Assembly (NCBI GenBank): GCA_029931535.1
Contig: JAQPZY010001471.1
Span: forward strand, 2,350,501-2,414,500
Reading direction: 5' to 3'
Source: Margaritifera margaritifera
Lineage: Eukaryota; Mollusca; Bivalvia; Unionida; Margaritiferidae
DNA length: 64,000 bases
Below, one piece after another: positions 11,096 to 22,461 of this stretch (positions are counted from its first letter, which is position 1; each line of letters begins with the position of its first letter). The notes under the pieces were generated by a model that made no database searches, was not told the origin of the DNA, and saw nothing but the letters and a program-made list of their open reading frames with translations. Position numbers and translations under genes: made by a program.

Positions 11096-13300
11096 AGTGA
11101 ACGCTGTTTTCGATGGATTGTGACCTTAAATAAAACAAAAAAAATAACGACATCAAGAAACAGCTGTGCCTTAAATGTGCATTGTTATTTAGTGTGATAA
11201 TGATGATTATATGCATTTGGTTTCATTTTGTTTTAATTCAAAGCATACACAGGTGTGAATGCAACTCCATAGATCTCAAGAGGAAAATACTGTTTTTGGT
11301 GGTAAGTTTCTTTGCTTTTTTTTTACTGTCCCCACCTCCAATGCGATTCAGTCACCTTATAAAGCCATATATGTGTGTGTGTATTGTTGTAGGGAGGAGT
11401 CCCTATAGTTTCCAAGTTATGAATAAGGTGCTCAGTCGTCCCCAAGGAATGGAAATACCCCCGCCTCACCAAGATGCAAAAATTGGTAAAACATATAAAT
11501 CATCTCTTCTTGGTCTGCAACTATATAAATTGTAATGGAGTGAAGATCTTAGTCGTTTAAAGATCTTACTCAGGAGTCAAGTCCTCAGAGTGGGGAAACT
11601 CCTCAGAGATCAAGTCCTCAGCGTAGAAACAATCCTCAGGGTCAAGTCCTCAGCGTGGCGAAATTCCCCTAAGGCAAAACGTGGTCACACATATGAATTC
11701 ATGTTTTCATTTGAACAAATGAAAAATGGTTACAGGAATAGTTGCTCAGTAGTCTCAAAAATGTAATCCAGATGCTAACTCCAGAGGGTGGGGATACATA
11801 TCAGAGACTAATACTGGCTACACCTGTACATTCCTGGGGAAAATGTGGTTCGCGCAAATGATTTCTTCCTTGTCAAGCCCTGCAACCCTATACAGTGGGG
11901 ATCTACAAAATGTTACATGTATGGCGCTATTGGGTTTCATTAACCCTAATGCCGCCCCCAGGATATAATGAAAGTTCCGAAAGTACTGACACAACTTATA
12001 GTACTATCACTGGCAAAAGTTTCAGTTTTCTACCTTGAACGGTGTAGGAGATGTTCATTGGCATTACACAACTTTGTACATACATACGTCTATACATAAG
12101 TACGTGTGTGCAATAGGACTGTATGATACTATCTTCGAGGTTTATCGAAAACGCTGATATAAACAATTGCATTACAAAGATTTTGATACTTCATCAAGTA
12201 TCAGATAAGTTATCTCTTTACATACTTTTGACACAATTCAAGATTTTACACAACGTTGAATTACATACATCAAGGGAGCATTAGATTCATGAGAGCTCCT
12301 GCTATGGTGTTTATTTCCTACTTATCAAGAATCAGACAAAAATAATTTCCACAAAAACATTGAAGCTATTATTCCAGTGTACGGCATGTTGCTATATATA
12401 GTAACGAGCAAACACTGTCTAGAGACTGTCGTACTCTTTTCTTACAGACTACTGAGTACTATGTTGCTCTTTAAGGTTTCTCAGGAATTTGAGAGAGCTG
12501 ACAGACACTGATGAAGCTTCGTGTTCTGTAATCCTTGGAACTGACTGTCTATTTATTGTTAGTAGTCTATCCGATTAAACCTTGCATTTCGTGTTATGTA
12601 GAATTATCTCTGATAACGATATGTTCCAAATGAAATTTATCACTTTCAGAAATATGACCGCTGTAATTTCATTGGAGAATCGAATAGTCAACATAATATG
12701 ACCTCGCATCGGTGTCCATAAGATTTATTTATTGAGTTATTTATTATAAGTATCAGATTGGGATATGCATTTGTCTCTTGTATAATTTTGATGAGCGGAC
12801 ATACCCTGGTAGTTTATATTTCCAAATTTGTACTTTTTCCGAATTTACCTTACTTTATTTAGCATATTGAATTCAGCAAGCAATACTTTCCATTATAATT
12901 TTCTTTTGGAGTATTTTTAAATACGCAGTGTACTTCCTTATCATGAGGATTTAGGATTTGCCATACGTGATTTTGCTTGATGTTTTATTTACAAACTTGT
13001 ATTCTTGAATGTCTGAAATAATCATATTTTGTGCTACGGAATTATGTCCATGAAAGAAAGATCCCCTAGGTTGATAATCTGTACGATATGGCACAATAAC
13101 ACATGGCTGCCACATACAATTTTCTAATCAATGTAATACCGTCATCGAGGAGAAGAGGAAATTAAAGATTTTGCTGTCGATATTCGATACTCATTTCAAA
13201 ATTAGTTACCGCTCGCCTATAGTTGCAGGAAAAAAATTGTTGTTTAGATTTCGTATCAGTTGAACTCGCATGCCAAACAGTGATATTGTGACATTTAAGA
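11096..13300. other. Non-coding stretch with a minor repeat
   Basis: A small tandem repeat based on GTCCTCAG lies at 11560-11660. A possible 48-bp micro-exon at 11253-11300 (acceptor ACACAG, donor GTAAGT, open frame) has no supporting homology. No domain or RNA gene was recognised in the rest. Confidence 0.4.
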
Positions 13301-13306
13301 TCAATG

Positions 13307-13308
<2 letters not shown>

Positions 13309-13404
<96 letters not shown>

Positions 13405-13437
13405 TATATATCTCTGTAGTAGATATATCTATCTATA

Positions 13438-13497
<60 letters not shown>

Positions 13498-13498
13498 C
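13309..13498. repeat. Compound TA microsatellite
   Basis: Two long TA tracts (about 13309-13400 and 13438-13495) surround a short spacer with AGATATATCTATCTATAG. The long Tyr-Ile frame through it is a repeat translation. Confidence 0.95.
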
Positions 13499-13566
13499 CG
13501 TACAAAGAACAGTGCAAAACACAAATGGTGCACTGTTCGTTCTCAGTTTATTTTACAATAATGTAA

Positions 13567-13636
13567 ATTAATCCCTGATTGACGCGATCCCCTGCTGGAT
13601 CCAGGGCACTCGAAAGGACTGATATTCGCTTGACTG
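13567..13636 (+). repeat. Dispersed repeat beside a TA tract (copy of the 60.5-kb arm)
   Basis: AATTAATCCCTGATTGACGC, GATCCAGGGCACTCGAAAGG and GATATTCGCTTGACT match the arm at 60.52-60.58 kb (GATCCAGTGCACTTGAAAGG, GTTATTCGCC). Both copies sit next to a TA array. The stretch from 13.64 to 14.24 kb shows nothing else. Confidence 0.55.
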
Positions 13637-14247
13637 AAAAATAATATAAGTGACTTAGTAATAGCTTCAGTCTAATTATTCTTTATTTAAAGACTTACAG
13701 TGCTTTTGAAATAATCAAGTAGAGAATCAGAAGGGTCAAGGTTAGAGACACGGACAGACAGATAGATAGACAGATGTATAGATATCTTGTACTTACCATC
13801 GTTTAATATCGTAAAATAAAGAATATTCATTTTGTAGTAATAATAGTTAGTGTCTTATGTCGGATTGGAAGGACTTTATCCTACGTCGTGTGAAAGAAAT
13901 GTCCGAATGCAAAACTGGAGTAAAATCAAAACAGAAGATTTAAGAGAATAACCTGACATTACCGGCATCAAGCAGCTTTAATCACTTGTTATTCATTGAG
14001 GATGCAATTGTTAACGAGGTAATTGAGTCATCGTTGAATCATGAAAAACTTCGCAAGAACAATATCAATAATAATTTCCGTTTTGTCAGCTTTATACTAA
14101 TTTTGTGTGACTAAGCAATCTACTAACATCTGCAGTCATTAAAAATCAACAGATAACAGAAGAATGGGGAAAGGTCTATAAACTGCTTAAATATCATGGT
14201 ATTCCCGCGAAAATAAAAACCGTTTGGGTTCCAGTGATTATATTTAC

Positions 14248-14672
14248 AGCCTGCTTTGATTTGAAATCAGTAATTAGTGCCTGTATTACAACATATATGT
14301 TTTTGGACCTATTGCTTTGATTTGAAATCAGTCATGAGTACCTGTATTGTAGCATATGCCGTTTTGGACCTATTGCTTTGATTTGAAATCAGTCAATAGT
14401 GCCTGTGTTTTAGCATGTGTCTTTTTGGACCTATTGCTTTCATTTAAAATCAGTTATTAGTTCCTGTATTACAACATAGACCATTTGGGACCTATTGCAT
14501 TGATTTGATATCAGTCATTAGTGTCTGTATTACAACATAGATCTATTTGGACGTATTGCTTTGATTTGATATCAGTGCCTATATTACAACATAGGTCTAT
14601 TTGGACCTATTGCTTTGATTTGATATCAGTCTTTAGTGTCTGTATTACAACATAGGTCTATTTGGACCTATT
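14248..14672. repeat. 61-bp minisatellite
   Basis: About seven diverged copies of a 61-bp unit include TATTGCTTTGATTTGAAATC, AGTGCCTGTATTACAACAT and TTTGGACC. The last copies change GAAATC to GATATC, which suggests that variants spread locally. Confidence 0.88.
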
Positions 14673-15430
14673 GTGGGATGCATCCTATGATGTTGATCCA
14701 ACTGAGAGTATCCTGGACTTTTTATGACATTGCAGACATATTTTTGTCTTGTTTTTTGAGTATGTTACCCATTATGCATTTATTTTTGTGTGTGCGTTTT
14801 GTGAAGATTTATGCAATATCTGCACCTCTTATCTCTTGTTTCATAGTAGATAAATACCTTTTGTTGTGACCTTGCCATTTTTGATAAATAGCTTTTGCTC
14901 AGCACTATATATATATATAGTAGGATTTTGCTAATGTGCCGTTAAGCTATTTATATACATACATACATTAAATTCTCATGGTTAATTGACAGATAGGTGC
15001 CGCTTATTTACAGCTGCTTATAGAATAATTTGAACTGAGTTCACATCATGCAAACGATATGTATCCACAGATTAAAACTTGCAATCGACTTTTAATACTT
15101 GTCTTTACGTCTTTGCTGATATGAAAGTATCACCTTATATGGATCGATTACTTTTCTCCACCAGCAGTTATTTTTGCTGAGAAGCAGAATTGCTTTTCCT
15201 ATTTAAAATCAGGAATGCCACAGAGTCGAATGAAGACGGAATTGTTAAAAAAAAAAAAAAAACATCATATCTTTGGCTAGTAACTTTAAAACAGTCACAA
15301 AGTCACATAGTTGCCTTCATGTAATTAAGTTGATAGACATGAGATAAGCAACTTTTATGTCGAGGAACAACGTTTACGTCGAGGAACAACTTTTATGTCG
15401 AGGAAATTTGGCAATCAGAATAAACTAAAC
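14673..15430. other. Unrecognised non-coding sequence
   Basis: A 77-codon open frame starting at 14636 runs out of the minisatellite and has no recognisable domain. Short TA and CATA tracts lie near 14905 and 14955. Nothing else was recognised. Confidence 0.4.
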
Positions 15431-15437
15431 GGACTAA

Positions 15438-15715
15438 TTAATATCTAATTAATGGCACGAAATACTGACATTGGGTTGTAAACAAAACTGACTGCGTTTA
15501 ATTAATGGCACGAAATACTGACATTGGGTTGTACAAAAAACTGACTGTGTTTAATTAATGGCACGAAAATACTGCCTTTGGGTTGTAAACAAAACTGACT
15601 GCGTTTAATTAATGGCACGAAATACTGACATTGGGTTGTACACAAAACTGACTGCGTTTAATTAATGGCACGAAAATACTGACATTGGGTTGTACATAAA
15701 ACTGACTGCGTTTAA
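15438..15715. repeat. 53-bp minisatellite
   Basis: Five copies of a 53-bp unit with TTTAATTAATGGCACGAAA, TACTGACATTGGGTTGTA and AAAACTGACTGCG. Confidence 0.9.
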
Positions 15716-16063
15716 GAAAGGAGAAGGAAATAACTTCTTTGTTTTACGGGAAAATAAGTCAGTCAGAACAGGAAGAATACAATGTAAACGCTCGAAAGAA
15801 AGATCAACAATCCAGGGAAAGACTACATAGTGATTTATTTATTTATTTATTTTGTGTTGCAACGCTTTGTGAAAGAACACAGATCTTAAAGTAAATTATC
15901 GAAGTAGAGCTTACATGTTTGTAATGCAAGACAAAATTTTGATTGACGTCCATTTGTCAAGTAATTTTGATAAGTTTATATACGTTTAATGCGTTGTTCG
16001 GGACATTAAGTTAAAATATGATTGTAAAACACACTTTTCATCCCTCAGCTGGATTACATTCAT

Positions 16064-16201
16064 ACGGTCGAAATATTCCTCTGTGGAATCAGGCCTGGAA
16101 ATTGTAAAACTGTCACAATAACGCCGCTGTACAGTCAAAATATTCCTCTGTGGAATCAGGCCTGGAAACTGTACAATTATTGCAATAACGCGGCTGTACA
16201 G
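16064..16201. repeat. Tandem duplication of about 69 bp
   Basis: Two copies contain AATATTCCTCTGTGGAATCA, GGCCTGGAAA and GCTGTACA. The inner ATTCCTCTGTGGAAT is itself palindromic. The surrounding 15.72-16.06 and 16.20-16.60 kb hold no recognised gene. Confidence 0.85.
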
Positions 16202-16600
16202 CTATTATATATTTCTTGAGATTCGCTATTATTTATAAAAGTACTTAAGATTATGAGACTTGAATTTCATATTTTACAGGATTCATTAAGTCATGAAGCT
16301 TTAAAATCGATTACACACAATGTATGCTTGAACAGCTTTTGCTTCCCTACGGTCGTTCATGCAGTGTGTAATTGATTTTCAAGCTTTATGACTCCTGTAA
16401 AAATGAAGTTCAAATCTTAAACAAACCTCGTCCTTGAATTTCTTCTGGCGAGAACGTCCTCATATTTTATCATTCTATAGATTACTTAATGCCATTCTTG
16501 ACGTTTAATGGCTAATCAAGAACCAACTTTATATAGAAAACTTCTGCTTTCAAGTTCATTTGATCATGGAGAAAGCAGCCAGTAATATGCATCTCTGTCG

Positions 16601-16771
16601 TGGGAGCCGCGTTCGAACTGGAAGAGCATAGGATTCGTAATCCAAGGGTTGCGGGTTCGATACCCGCCCAGAGTCGACAGCCGACTCTATGAGCATTTGG
16701 TGAAGGAATTTAGCTCCCATTTTATCGGCATGATATAGCCAATAATGTGGTGAAAGCATTGATAAAAAGCA
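16601..16771 (+). mobile_element. tRNA-derived SINE, family 1
   Basis: The head is tRNA-like. GGAAGAGCATAGGA is A-box-like, an anticodon loop TTCGTAA reads CGT (a threonine form), and GGGTTCGATACCC is a near-perfect B box. The body and 3' end (TCGGCATGATATAGCCAATA, ATGTG) match the 19.2-kb copy. The A region is decayed (GCGTTCGAACTGG), so a functional tRNA gene is unlikely. Confidence 0.75.
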
Positions 16772-17095
16772 GATTACCAACCATTTATCCATTTATGCTA
16801 TGGTAAATCCTGTTTGTTATCTGACTAGGTTCTAATCTGGAAATTATGCATAAATTATAGATAATGAATGAAATTATGCATAAATTATAGATAATGAATG
16901 AATCTCTATCAAACTAACATCTTTTGAATACTTAATTTCGAAGCCTCTTCTCCTACCTTTCATTACATTACCTTATATCAAGGAAGGACGAAAGGCTTAT
17001 GAAAGTGGAAACTTCTCATATTACTACTTCGAGTTTGATTCGAGTTGGATTCGACTAATCTTGATGGGGCAGATATTCCGCGGATTATTGAAATA

Positions 17096-17319
17096 TACCG
17101 TATTTCTTCGCGTATATAATCCGCTATCAACTGCAAACTGCATAGACCCAGATCTGACGTCCCATAATGCGTAGCCTGATCATGGTCTATGTTGTTTGTT
17201 CTACTGATTAGTCCTTACAAACTGTATAGACCCAGATCTGCCGGCGCATTATACGACGGCAGATCTGGGTCTATGCAGTTTGAAGTTGATATCGGTTTAT
17301 ACAGGAGTAAATAGGGTAA
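17096..17319. mobile_element. Foldback/MITE-like element, family 1, copy 1
   Basis: The left end, TACCGTATTTCTTCGCGTAT, mirrors the right end, ATACAGGAGTAAATAGGGTA read in reverse. The inner arms carry AACTGCATAGACCCAGATCTG on both sides, and the core has inverted GACGGCAGATCTGGGTC. TA borders both ends, as expected for a Tc1/mariner-type target site. At least four more copies are in the window, and no coding sequence is inside. The stretch 17.32-17.74 kb is receptor upstream-intron sequence without features. Confidence 0.7.
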
Positions 17320-17739
17320 TCAAGATTACCTTAGAGTACCGGTCGGTTGCTAGAAAGGGATAGGTAGCATATTTGTCATATAGGAATTATCATTCGTCGA
17401 ATAGGTGGAATTTAGTCACCCAACCGTATCAAACTAGGTGGTCAATTAGGTGTTGAGCTTCACCTGTCAATCACTGTGTCAGGAAGATTTTAATGTCTTG
17501 CAGCCAATGATATCACGATGAGGAGCAACTTTTCTCGACGACAGTCAGATTCAGGCTGGAGGAAATAGATAACCCGTTCCTTTTTATAGTGGGATCACGG
17601 CCTTTATGAGACCTTGCTACCAGGATTTTGTTGTAATGATAGTGACTGACGCAGTCAGGAGTATACAACGTTCCCCAAAGACATAAATCAATCATTTGTA
17701 CAAAGTATATTATTTAACATTTTCTTTTTTCCTTTTCAG

Positions 17740-17875
17740 GTGACCCTCCATGCCACTTGCCTGACCCTCACAGCCATGACAATAGATCGGTACTGTGCCA
17801 TTGTGTATGCTGTCAGATCCATGAACTGGAGGACTCCTAGAGCATCCGTCATTATTTGCTTCGTGGTGTGGTTAG
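17740..17875 (+). CDS. Kisspeptin/galanin/allatostatin-A-type GPCR, internal exon (TM3-ICL2-TM4)
   Basis: This internal exon of a class A peptide GPCR at the plasma membrane encodes 45 residues plus one base. The frame opens with VTLHATCLTLTAMTIDRY, which is the inner half of TM3 ending in DRY (residues 16-18), the G-protein contact. ICL2 follows with RSMNWRTPR (residues 27-35), then TM4 begins and runs to VVWL. The ATC-x-TLTAM and RTPR signatures resemble the kisspeptin receptor (GPR54) family more than galanin receptors; this is from memory of the families. The acceptor is a pyrimidine-rich tract ending TTTTCAG at 17739, and the donor is GTAAGT at 17876. The length of 136 nt leaves phase 1, which matches the next exon. 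The exon before it, with TM1, TM2 and the outer half of TM3, was not found in this window. Confidence 0.92.
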
Positions 17876-18203
17876 GTAAGTTCTGTTTGGGATTAAGTTT
17901 TTGAAACCTGTGGCTCATTTCTCGTCAATGACAACTTATTTCTCTCCTGTTTGTTCTGTGTAGAATTTCTCAAAGAACAAAACGTATTACTTTCTGAGAA
18001 AAAAATCGTCCAGTTGGGACCTAGGAGTATTCGGTAAAGACCCTGGGGATTTGCCATGGCGAGCCATCTTAGTTGCTGTAGCCACTTTAAAATTCACATC
18101 AGATAAAATACCCTGCGTCAGCTTTATATAGTACATCTGCATAATTACCATAGCAAATATTTGAATGAATATAGTTGAAAACCCATGAACACAGAAATAA
18201 TAT

Positions 18204-18299
<96 letters not shown>

Positions 18300-18480
18300 G
18301 TACAACGGGCTCTGATTGCTAATGGATTATCCGACGCTAGTGTATAACTGCTTTGCCAGCAGCTTCTTACCTGTGCGTTTATGCGTTACTGTTCGCATTC
18401 GTTCAGTGTACAATTCCTCATGCAACAAAGCGTATTCCTTCCTAAAAAAAATCGTAAACTTAAGTTTTCCTTATTTTCAG
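17876..18480 (+). other. GPCR intron with TG and GA microsatellite
   Basis: This 605-bp intron separates the TM3 and TM4-TM5 exons, with donor GTAAGT and acceptor TTTTCAG. It contains a TG tract (about 18211-18285) passing into a short GA tract (18286-18299). No other feature was recognised in it. Confidence 0.85.
18211..18299. repeat. TG/GA compound microsatellite
   Basis: About 75 bp of TG then about 14 bp of GA, within the receptor intron between the TM3 and TM4 exons. Confidence 0.95.
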
Positions 18481-18695
18481 TGTCTTTCCTGTTCTCCTTG
18501 CCATTTGCCATATTCTACCGCACAGCTTTTTACGGACCGGACCAAAATATAGTATGCATAGAAATGTGGCCTGATCCATACGAAGTTTGGAACAAGGGCT
18601 CAATTATAGGAGTGGTGACGACCACCTATGTCGTGCCTCTTTCTGTTATAGTATTCTGTTATACAAGGATATTGAAAACCTTATGGCAGACAAGG
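18481..18695 (+). CDS. Same GPCR, internal exon (TM4-ECL2-TM5)
   Basis: The 215-nt exon completes a split valine codon and encodes about 72 residues. The rest of TM4 (SFLFSLPFAIFY) comes first. ECL2 carries the conserved cysteine in NIVCIEMWPDP at exon residue 26, expected to form the disulfide with TM3. TM5 is GVVTTTYVVPLSVIVFCY, with the usual proline, and the exon ends at the start of ICL3 (RILKTLWQTR). The WPDP in ECL2 is shared with galanin-type receptors, so the exact subfamily stays open. The acceptor is CTTATTTTCAG ending at 18480. The donor is AGG followed by GTACGG at 18696, which is weaker than consensus but is the only one here giving phase 0. A CATA microsatellite begins six bases into the intron. 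Confidence 0.92.
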
Positions 18696-18701
18696 GTACG
18701 G

Positions 18702-18797
18702 TACATACATACATACATACATACATACATACATACATACATACATACATACATACATACATACATACATACATACATACATACGTACATACATACA
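18702..18797. repeat. CATA tetranucleotide microsatellite at a splice donor
   Basis: About 24 tetranucleotide units with one CGTA interruption near 18784 begin six bases inside the intron that follows the TM5 exon. Open frames continue from the exon into the repeat on all three phases, so retention of this intron would add Thr-Tyr-Ile-His repeats. Confidence 0.93.
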
Positions 18798-19195
18798 TCA
18801 AACGAACTTGTCCCGTAGAGTGGTAGTATTTAGCGCAATGAACCATTTCCCCCAATGTTTTCAAACTACGACGATAGATAATCCATTTATAGATATACCC
18901 ACCAAACCCTGCTTTTGTTCTAAACTAAAAATGTTTATTGAAAAAACAATATACCCGTTTATGTCTTGGTTCCGACAATAAAAGCTTCTATGTGTCCTCT
19001 AATCAATATTAATTTAAAGTTGTTTTTTTTTATAGAATTCTCAAAAAAAGACATTAGAACTCTGTTTACAAATTATATCCCTATCATAGCTCATGTGATC
19101 TCGGAATTGCATGGGAATAAAAGATTCAACGCGTTTCTTTCTCGCAAGGAAGCTATCAGTTACTTTCTCAGAGTGCTTCATACTCTTAATAGTCA

Positions 19196-19385
19196 GGGAG
19201 CCGCGGTATCTCAGTTGGTAGAGCGTCGGACTTGCACTCCAAGGTTCGAGGGTTTGATACCCGCCCATGCCAGTCCGGGTCGGCTGCCTCGATGAGTCCT
19301 TGGGATAGACACATAGCTTAAATTTCGTCGGCATGATATAGCCAATAATGTGTTAAAAGTGCCGTTAAAACCCAAAACAAAAAAT
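19196..19385 (+). mobile_element. tRNA-derived SINE, family 1 (best copy)
   Basis: GGGAGCCGCGGTATCTCAG and TTGGTAGAGCG form a good A box. The loop CTTGCAC reads TGC (an alanine form), and GGTTTGATACCC is a B box with one change. The body has GGCTGCCTCGATGAGTCC and a conserved 3' end, TCGGCATGATATAGCCAATA followed by GCCGTTAAAACCC. Length is about 190 bp. It lies in sense inside the receptor intron. Family members at 10.96 (minus), 16.60 and 57.93 kb share the 3' half. Confidence 0.82.
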
Positions 19386-20109
19386 CTGAATAGGCTCCAA
19401 ATTTATGAAAGGACTTTTATGCGAGAATCACACAAACTACCTTTATAAGAAAAACACACAAAAATTATCGTTTCTGTACTGTGTTTATCACTATTCTGCG
19501 TTGATGTCGTTAATTGTTTTGTTTTTTTAGAGAAAATCTTTGCTTTGGCAATTTATCAATTTTTAATACAACAATATGTAAGCCAAAAATTACAACTAAA
19601 CACGAGTCATGACGCTCATTTACCCTAATATAAAACTTTGGTGTATTTTCATAAAACTGAAAAGTAATTGAATGTTCATTTTCACTTTTAAAATATTCTT
19701 TTCTTATTTTTCTTGGTCAACTCTGGAAAAAAAATCTGATACAAAAGAATAAATTCATTTTAGCCTGTTACCTGCATAAAGAGAAATGAAGTGAAGTTAT
19801 GTTATTATTATTATTATTATTACTATTATTATTATTATTATTATTATTTCGATTTGCTTACGTATGTCGGAAGTGACATATAGTTTTATCTGAGACGAAT
19901 TAGCAATGCATTTTTTTCAATGGAATGCTATATATTTTTCGATTGTCACTAAATTTTAGAGATATTAAAGCTTCCTTCTCCAAAACTGAAATTTTACGTG
20001 GTTCGAGCTTACAAAAACAAAAAAAAAATTAAAAAACATTTAAAAAAACACACAAAAATTTGAGAGAATTCCTTAGGAATTAAAAGGAAGCGAGGGATCA
20101 TTCAGCAAA

Positions 20110-20490
20110 ATTTCGCCCTTCTTTAGATACGAATGCAAGGAGTTAAGGGCCTTTATTTAGATATGAATACAAGGAGTTAAGGGCCCTTCTTTAGATACAA
20201 ATACAACGAGTTAGGGGCCCTTCTTTAGATACAAATACAACGAGTTAAGTACCCTTATTTAGATACAAATAAAACGAGTTAAGTACCCTTATTTAGATAC
20301 AAATACAACGAGTTAAGTACCCTTATTTAGATACGAATACACGGATTAAAGGGCCCCACTTTAGATACGAGTACAATGACTTAAGGGCCCTTCTTTAGAT
20401 ACAAATACAAGGAGATAAGGTCCCTTCCTTAGATAAGAATACAAGGAGTTAAGGCCCTTCTTTAGATAAGAGTAAAAGGAGTTAGGGGCC
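20110..20490. repeat. 34-bp minisatellite
   Basis: About 11 copies of a 34-35-bp unit with CTTCTTTAGATACAAATACA and GAGTTAAGGGCCC. The stretch before it (19.39-20.1 kb) contains only an ATT microsatellite (about 19800-19848). Confidence 0.88.
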
Positions 20491-20705
20491 CAATTTCACG
20501 AAAGTCTACTACGATCCTTCCTAAAGTAATTTTAAGATCATACCTTAAATAGTTTATATTGATCATACATAATTTATAGTAAAGAATAGGACGATTTGTT
20601 GATTAATCTGTGCAATTCGGAAAGGTACTTTCATCGTTCGTACCTTCTTAAGGAGGGTTGACACTTTAAGCGAATGCTGGAATTCAGGGCGATATCATTG
20701 TTTCC
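20487..20705. mobile_element. Possible degenerate inverted-repeat element
   Basis: The left end, GGCCCAATTTCACGAAAGTC, and the right end, read in reverse as CGCCCTGAATTCCAGCATTC, are only loosely similar. The inner CCTTCCTAAAG and CTCCTTAAGAAGG are also partly inverted. The left-end sequence looks like DNA-transposon ends common in marine invertebrates, but this is from general recollection. Confidence 0.25.
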
Positions 20706-21396
20706 AAGATCACAAGGCGATAAATAGCAGTCATGAATTTAGGCCAGACCTTGCCAGACCTTGCCAGACCAAATATTTTGTAACAACAACATTTGTTAGT
20801 AATTTCTTATGTAAATTATTAAAATACTAGAAAAAGAGACGATAATTATTATTAAAGTTATATAAAATTATAGGGCACATCTTTTTTACTTGAAAAACAA
20901 TTATTTTACAAAATTTCTTCAAATTTTCTTATTTCGTAAACTATTACATTTGCATACATTTCTTTAAATATACTAAATAATTTAATTTTCAATCATACAA
21001 AATGTAATTGTGCTGAAATTTTTCTCAGTTAAACCTTGATGGGTGAGTGATAGATTATTATCACAAAAATATAGGGTTTTTCAGATAAATGTTTAAGCTT
21101 TCAGACTTGTATATTGTTATTGCAACTGCCTTGCCAAATTCCATGGCTATTGTTGTGGCAACTGCCTTGCCAAATTCTATTACTATTCTCCGCAATTGAC
21201 ACGTCAGCTATGTTGTCCCAGACGTTTTAAAAGTTTGCATTAGTGATTCATGTACGATAATTAATCATTTAAATGTAATATTTACTAATTTATATGTAAT
21301 TGTTCAAATATGTAATTGGTATAATAGTCAACAACATGCAAAATGTATCTTTTCATATGCAACAGATACTGCATTTTTCTTTTATAATACGTATTC

Positions 21397-21399
<3 letters not shown>

Positions 21400-21454
<55 letters not shown>
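21400..21454. repeat. TA microsatellite
   Basis: A pure TA tract of about 55 bp in the intron before terminal exon A. The flanking 20.7-21.9 kb is AT-rich without a recognised feature, apart from a G run near 21586. Confidence 0.95.
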
Positions 21455-21457
<3 letters not shown>

Positions 21458-21934
21458 CGCTTCATATGCAAACTGAATGCATTTATATGCAATAGTTTCA
21501 ATTAATTTAGATTTTAAACCGTTTGATTGAAATACTCATTATTTATAAGCAATAAGATATTATTTATTTGGCATGGATTTTTTGTGGGGGGGGGGGAGGG
21601 GTCGTTCGATATAGTGCATCATTTATATACAATATTTGTTCTTCATTTGCAACAAAAATTATTCATCTACCAAAAAGTTTATGCATTTGAAATAAAATTC
21701 ATTCATTAGGTGTAAGTTACCATAGCATTCATGCTGAACTTATAGGTAAGTACAATAAAATATATAATTAACATATTTAAAAATAATTTAATATATTTTT
21801 AAGTATATCTTGATTGTTGCTCACTTTTCCAGAAAAATTAATTACAATTCGAATATGGTTCTTTTAATTTTCTGATGATTATAACACACCAAGATCATTG
21901 ATCTGGGATTATTCTATATTTGCCTTCTTTCCAG

Positions 21935-22366
21935 GGTCAAGTCCAGAGTAATGGTATCTCATCCATAAAAGCTCAGGCACAAGAAAGGCGCCGAAAACGG
22001 GTTACCAAGATGGTAGCCTCGGTAGTTCTTGTTTTTGCAACTTTCTGGCTACCCATTCATATCATCAATCTTTGGATGAAACTGGACACAAAATTTCCCA
22101 AAACGGATCAAATGTACAGCTTCAAGATTTTTGCTCACACTTTATCATATGCTAATTCATGTGTAAATCCCATCGTCTATGCTTTTCTAAGTGACGGATT
22201 TCGAAAGTCTTTTAGGAAGTCTTTCCCGAACCTAGTGAGACGATTTGGCCTGTGTCGTGGTGTAGCTGAGGAGACAGTTAGTTTGGCACCGACTGAAAGG
22301 TGTACAGAGGCGACACTAATGATTGTCAAAAATAGGGAAAAACGTTTTATGCAAACTGACTTATGA
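21935..22366 (+). CDS. Same GPCR, terminal exon A (ICL3 end, TM6, ECL3, TM7, C-tail)
   Basis: The exon encodes 143 residues and a TGA stop. The distal ICL3 is basic (ERRRKRVTKM, residues 17-26). TM6 runs from about residue 27 to 48 with the toggle motif FWLP (37-40). ECL3 is KLDTKFPKTDQ. TM7 holds NPIVY (78-82), followed by amphipathic helix 8 with FRKSFRKSF. The tail is about 45 residues, has a possible palmitoylation cysteine in GLCRG, and ends MQTDL, a class I PDZ-ligand form. The acceptor TTCTTTCCAG ends at 21934. Phase 0 fits the donor at 18695, giving an intron of 3239 bp. A polyadenylation signal lies 90 bp after the stop. Exon B at 33406 is a paralogous version of the same segment. 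The galanin-like pattern LP-x-HII-x-LW in TM6 is why I name the superfamily and not one receptor. Confidence 0.93.
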   Translation, partial: GQVQSNGISSIKAQAQERRRKRVTKMVASVVLVFATFWLPIHIINLWMKLDTKFPKTDQMYSFKIFAHTLSYANSCVNPIVYAFLSDGFRKSFRKSFPNLVRRFGLCRGVAEETVSLAPTERCTEATLMIVKNREKRFMQTDL

Positions 22367-22455
22367 AATGTTTAGTTATATATGGAAATACTTATTTAAA
22401 TCAAATGCTCTTTTATATCTCATTGTAAGACGCTCGTCATAAAACTATTTTATAA

Positions 22456-22461
22456 AATAAA
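22456..22461 (+). promoter_or_regulatory. Polyadenylation signal AATAAA after terminal exon A
   Basis: A canonical AATAAA sits 90 bp after the exon A stop codon. If used, transcripts ending in exon A would be cleaved here, before exon B at 33.4 kb. The hexamer is common in AT-rich DNA, so the support is its position, not its presence. Confidence 0.55.

Larger units (their letters stand above)
18696..21934 (+). other. GPCR intron before terminal exon A
   Basis: This 3.2-kb intron holds, in order, a CATA tract at its first bases (18702-18797), a tRNA-derived SINE (19196-19385), an ATT tract (about 19800-19848), a 34-bp minisatellite (about 20110-20490), a degenerate element-like stretch and a TA tract (21400-21454). 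No coding sequence was recognised. Confidence 0.8.

Noticed and set aside
12480..12530. Hammerhead ribozyme core (ACTGATGAAG)
   Set aside because: The matching GAAA-containing strand and stems could not be found at the right spacing.
16601..16680. Functional tRNA-Thr gene
   Set aside because: The A box is eroded and the sequence is the head of a SINE.
1..17739. Receptor exons for TM1 and TM2
   Set aside because: I looked for TM1/TM2 signatures upstream of 17740 and recognised none. A short or diverged exon could still be missed.
19196..19270. Functional tRNA-Ala gene
   Set aside because: A and B boxes are present, but the acceptor end continues into a SINE body shared with other copies, and there is no acceptor-stem closure.
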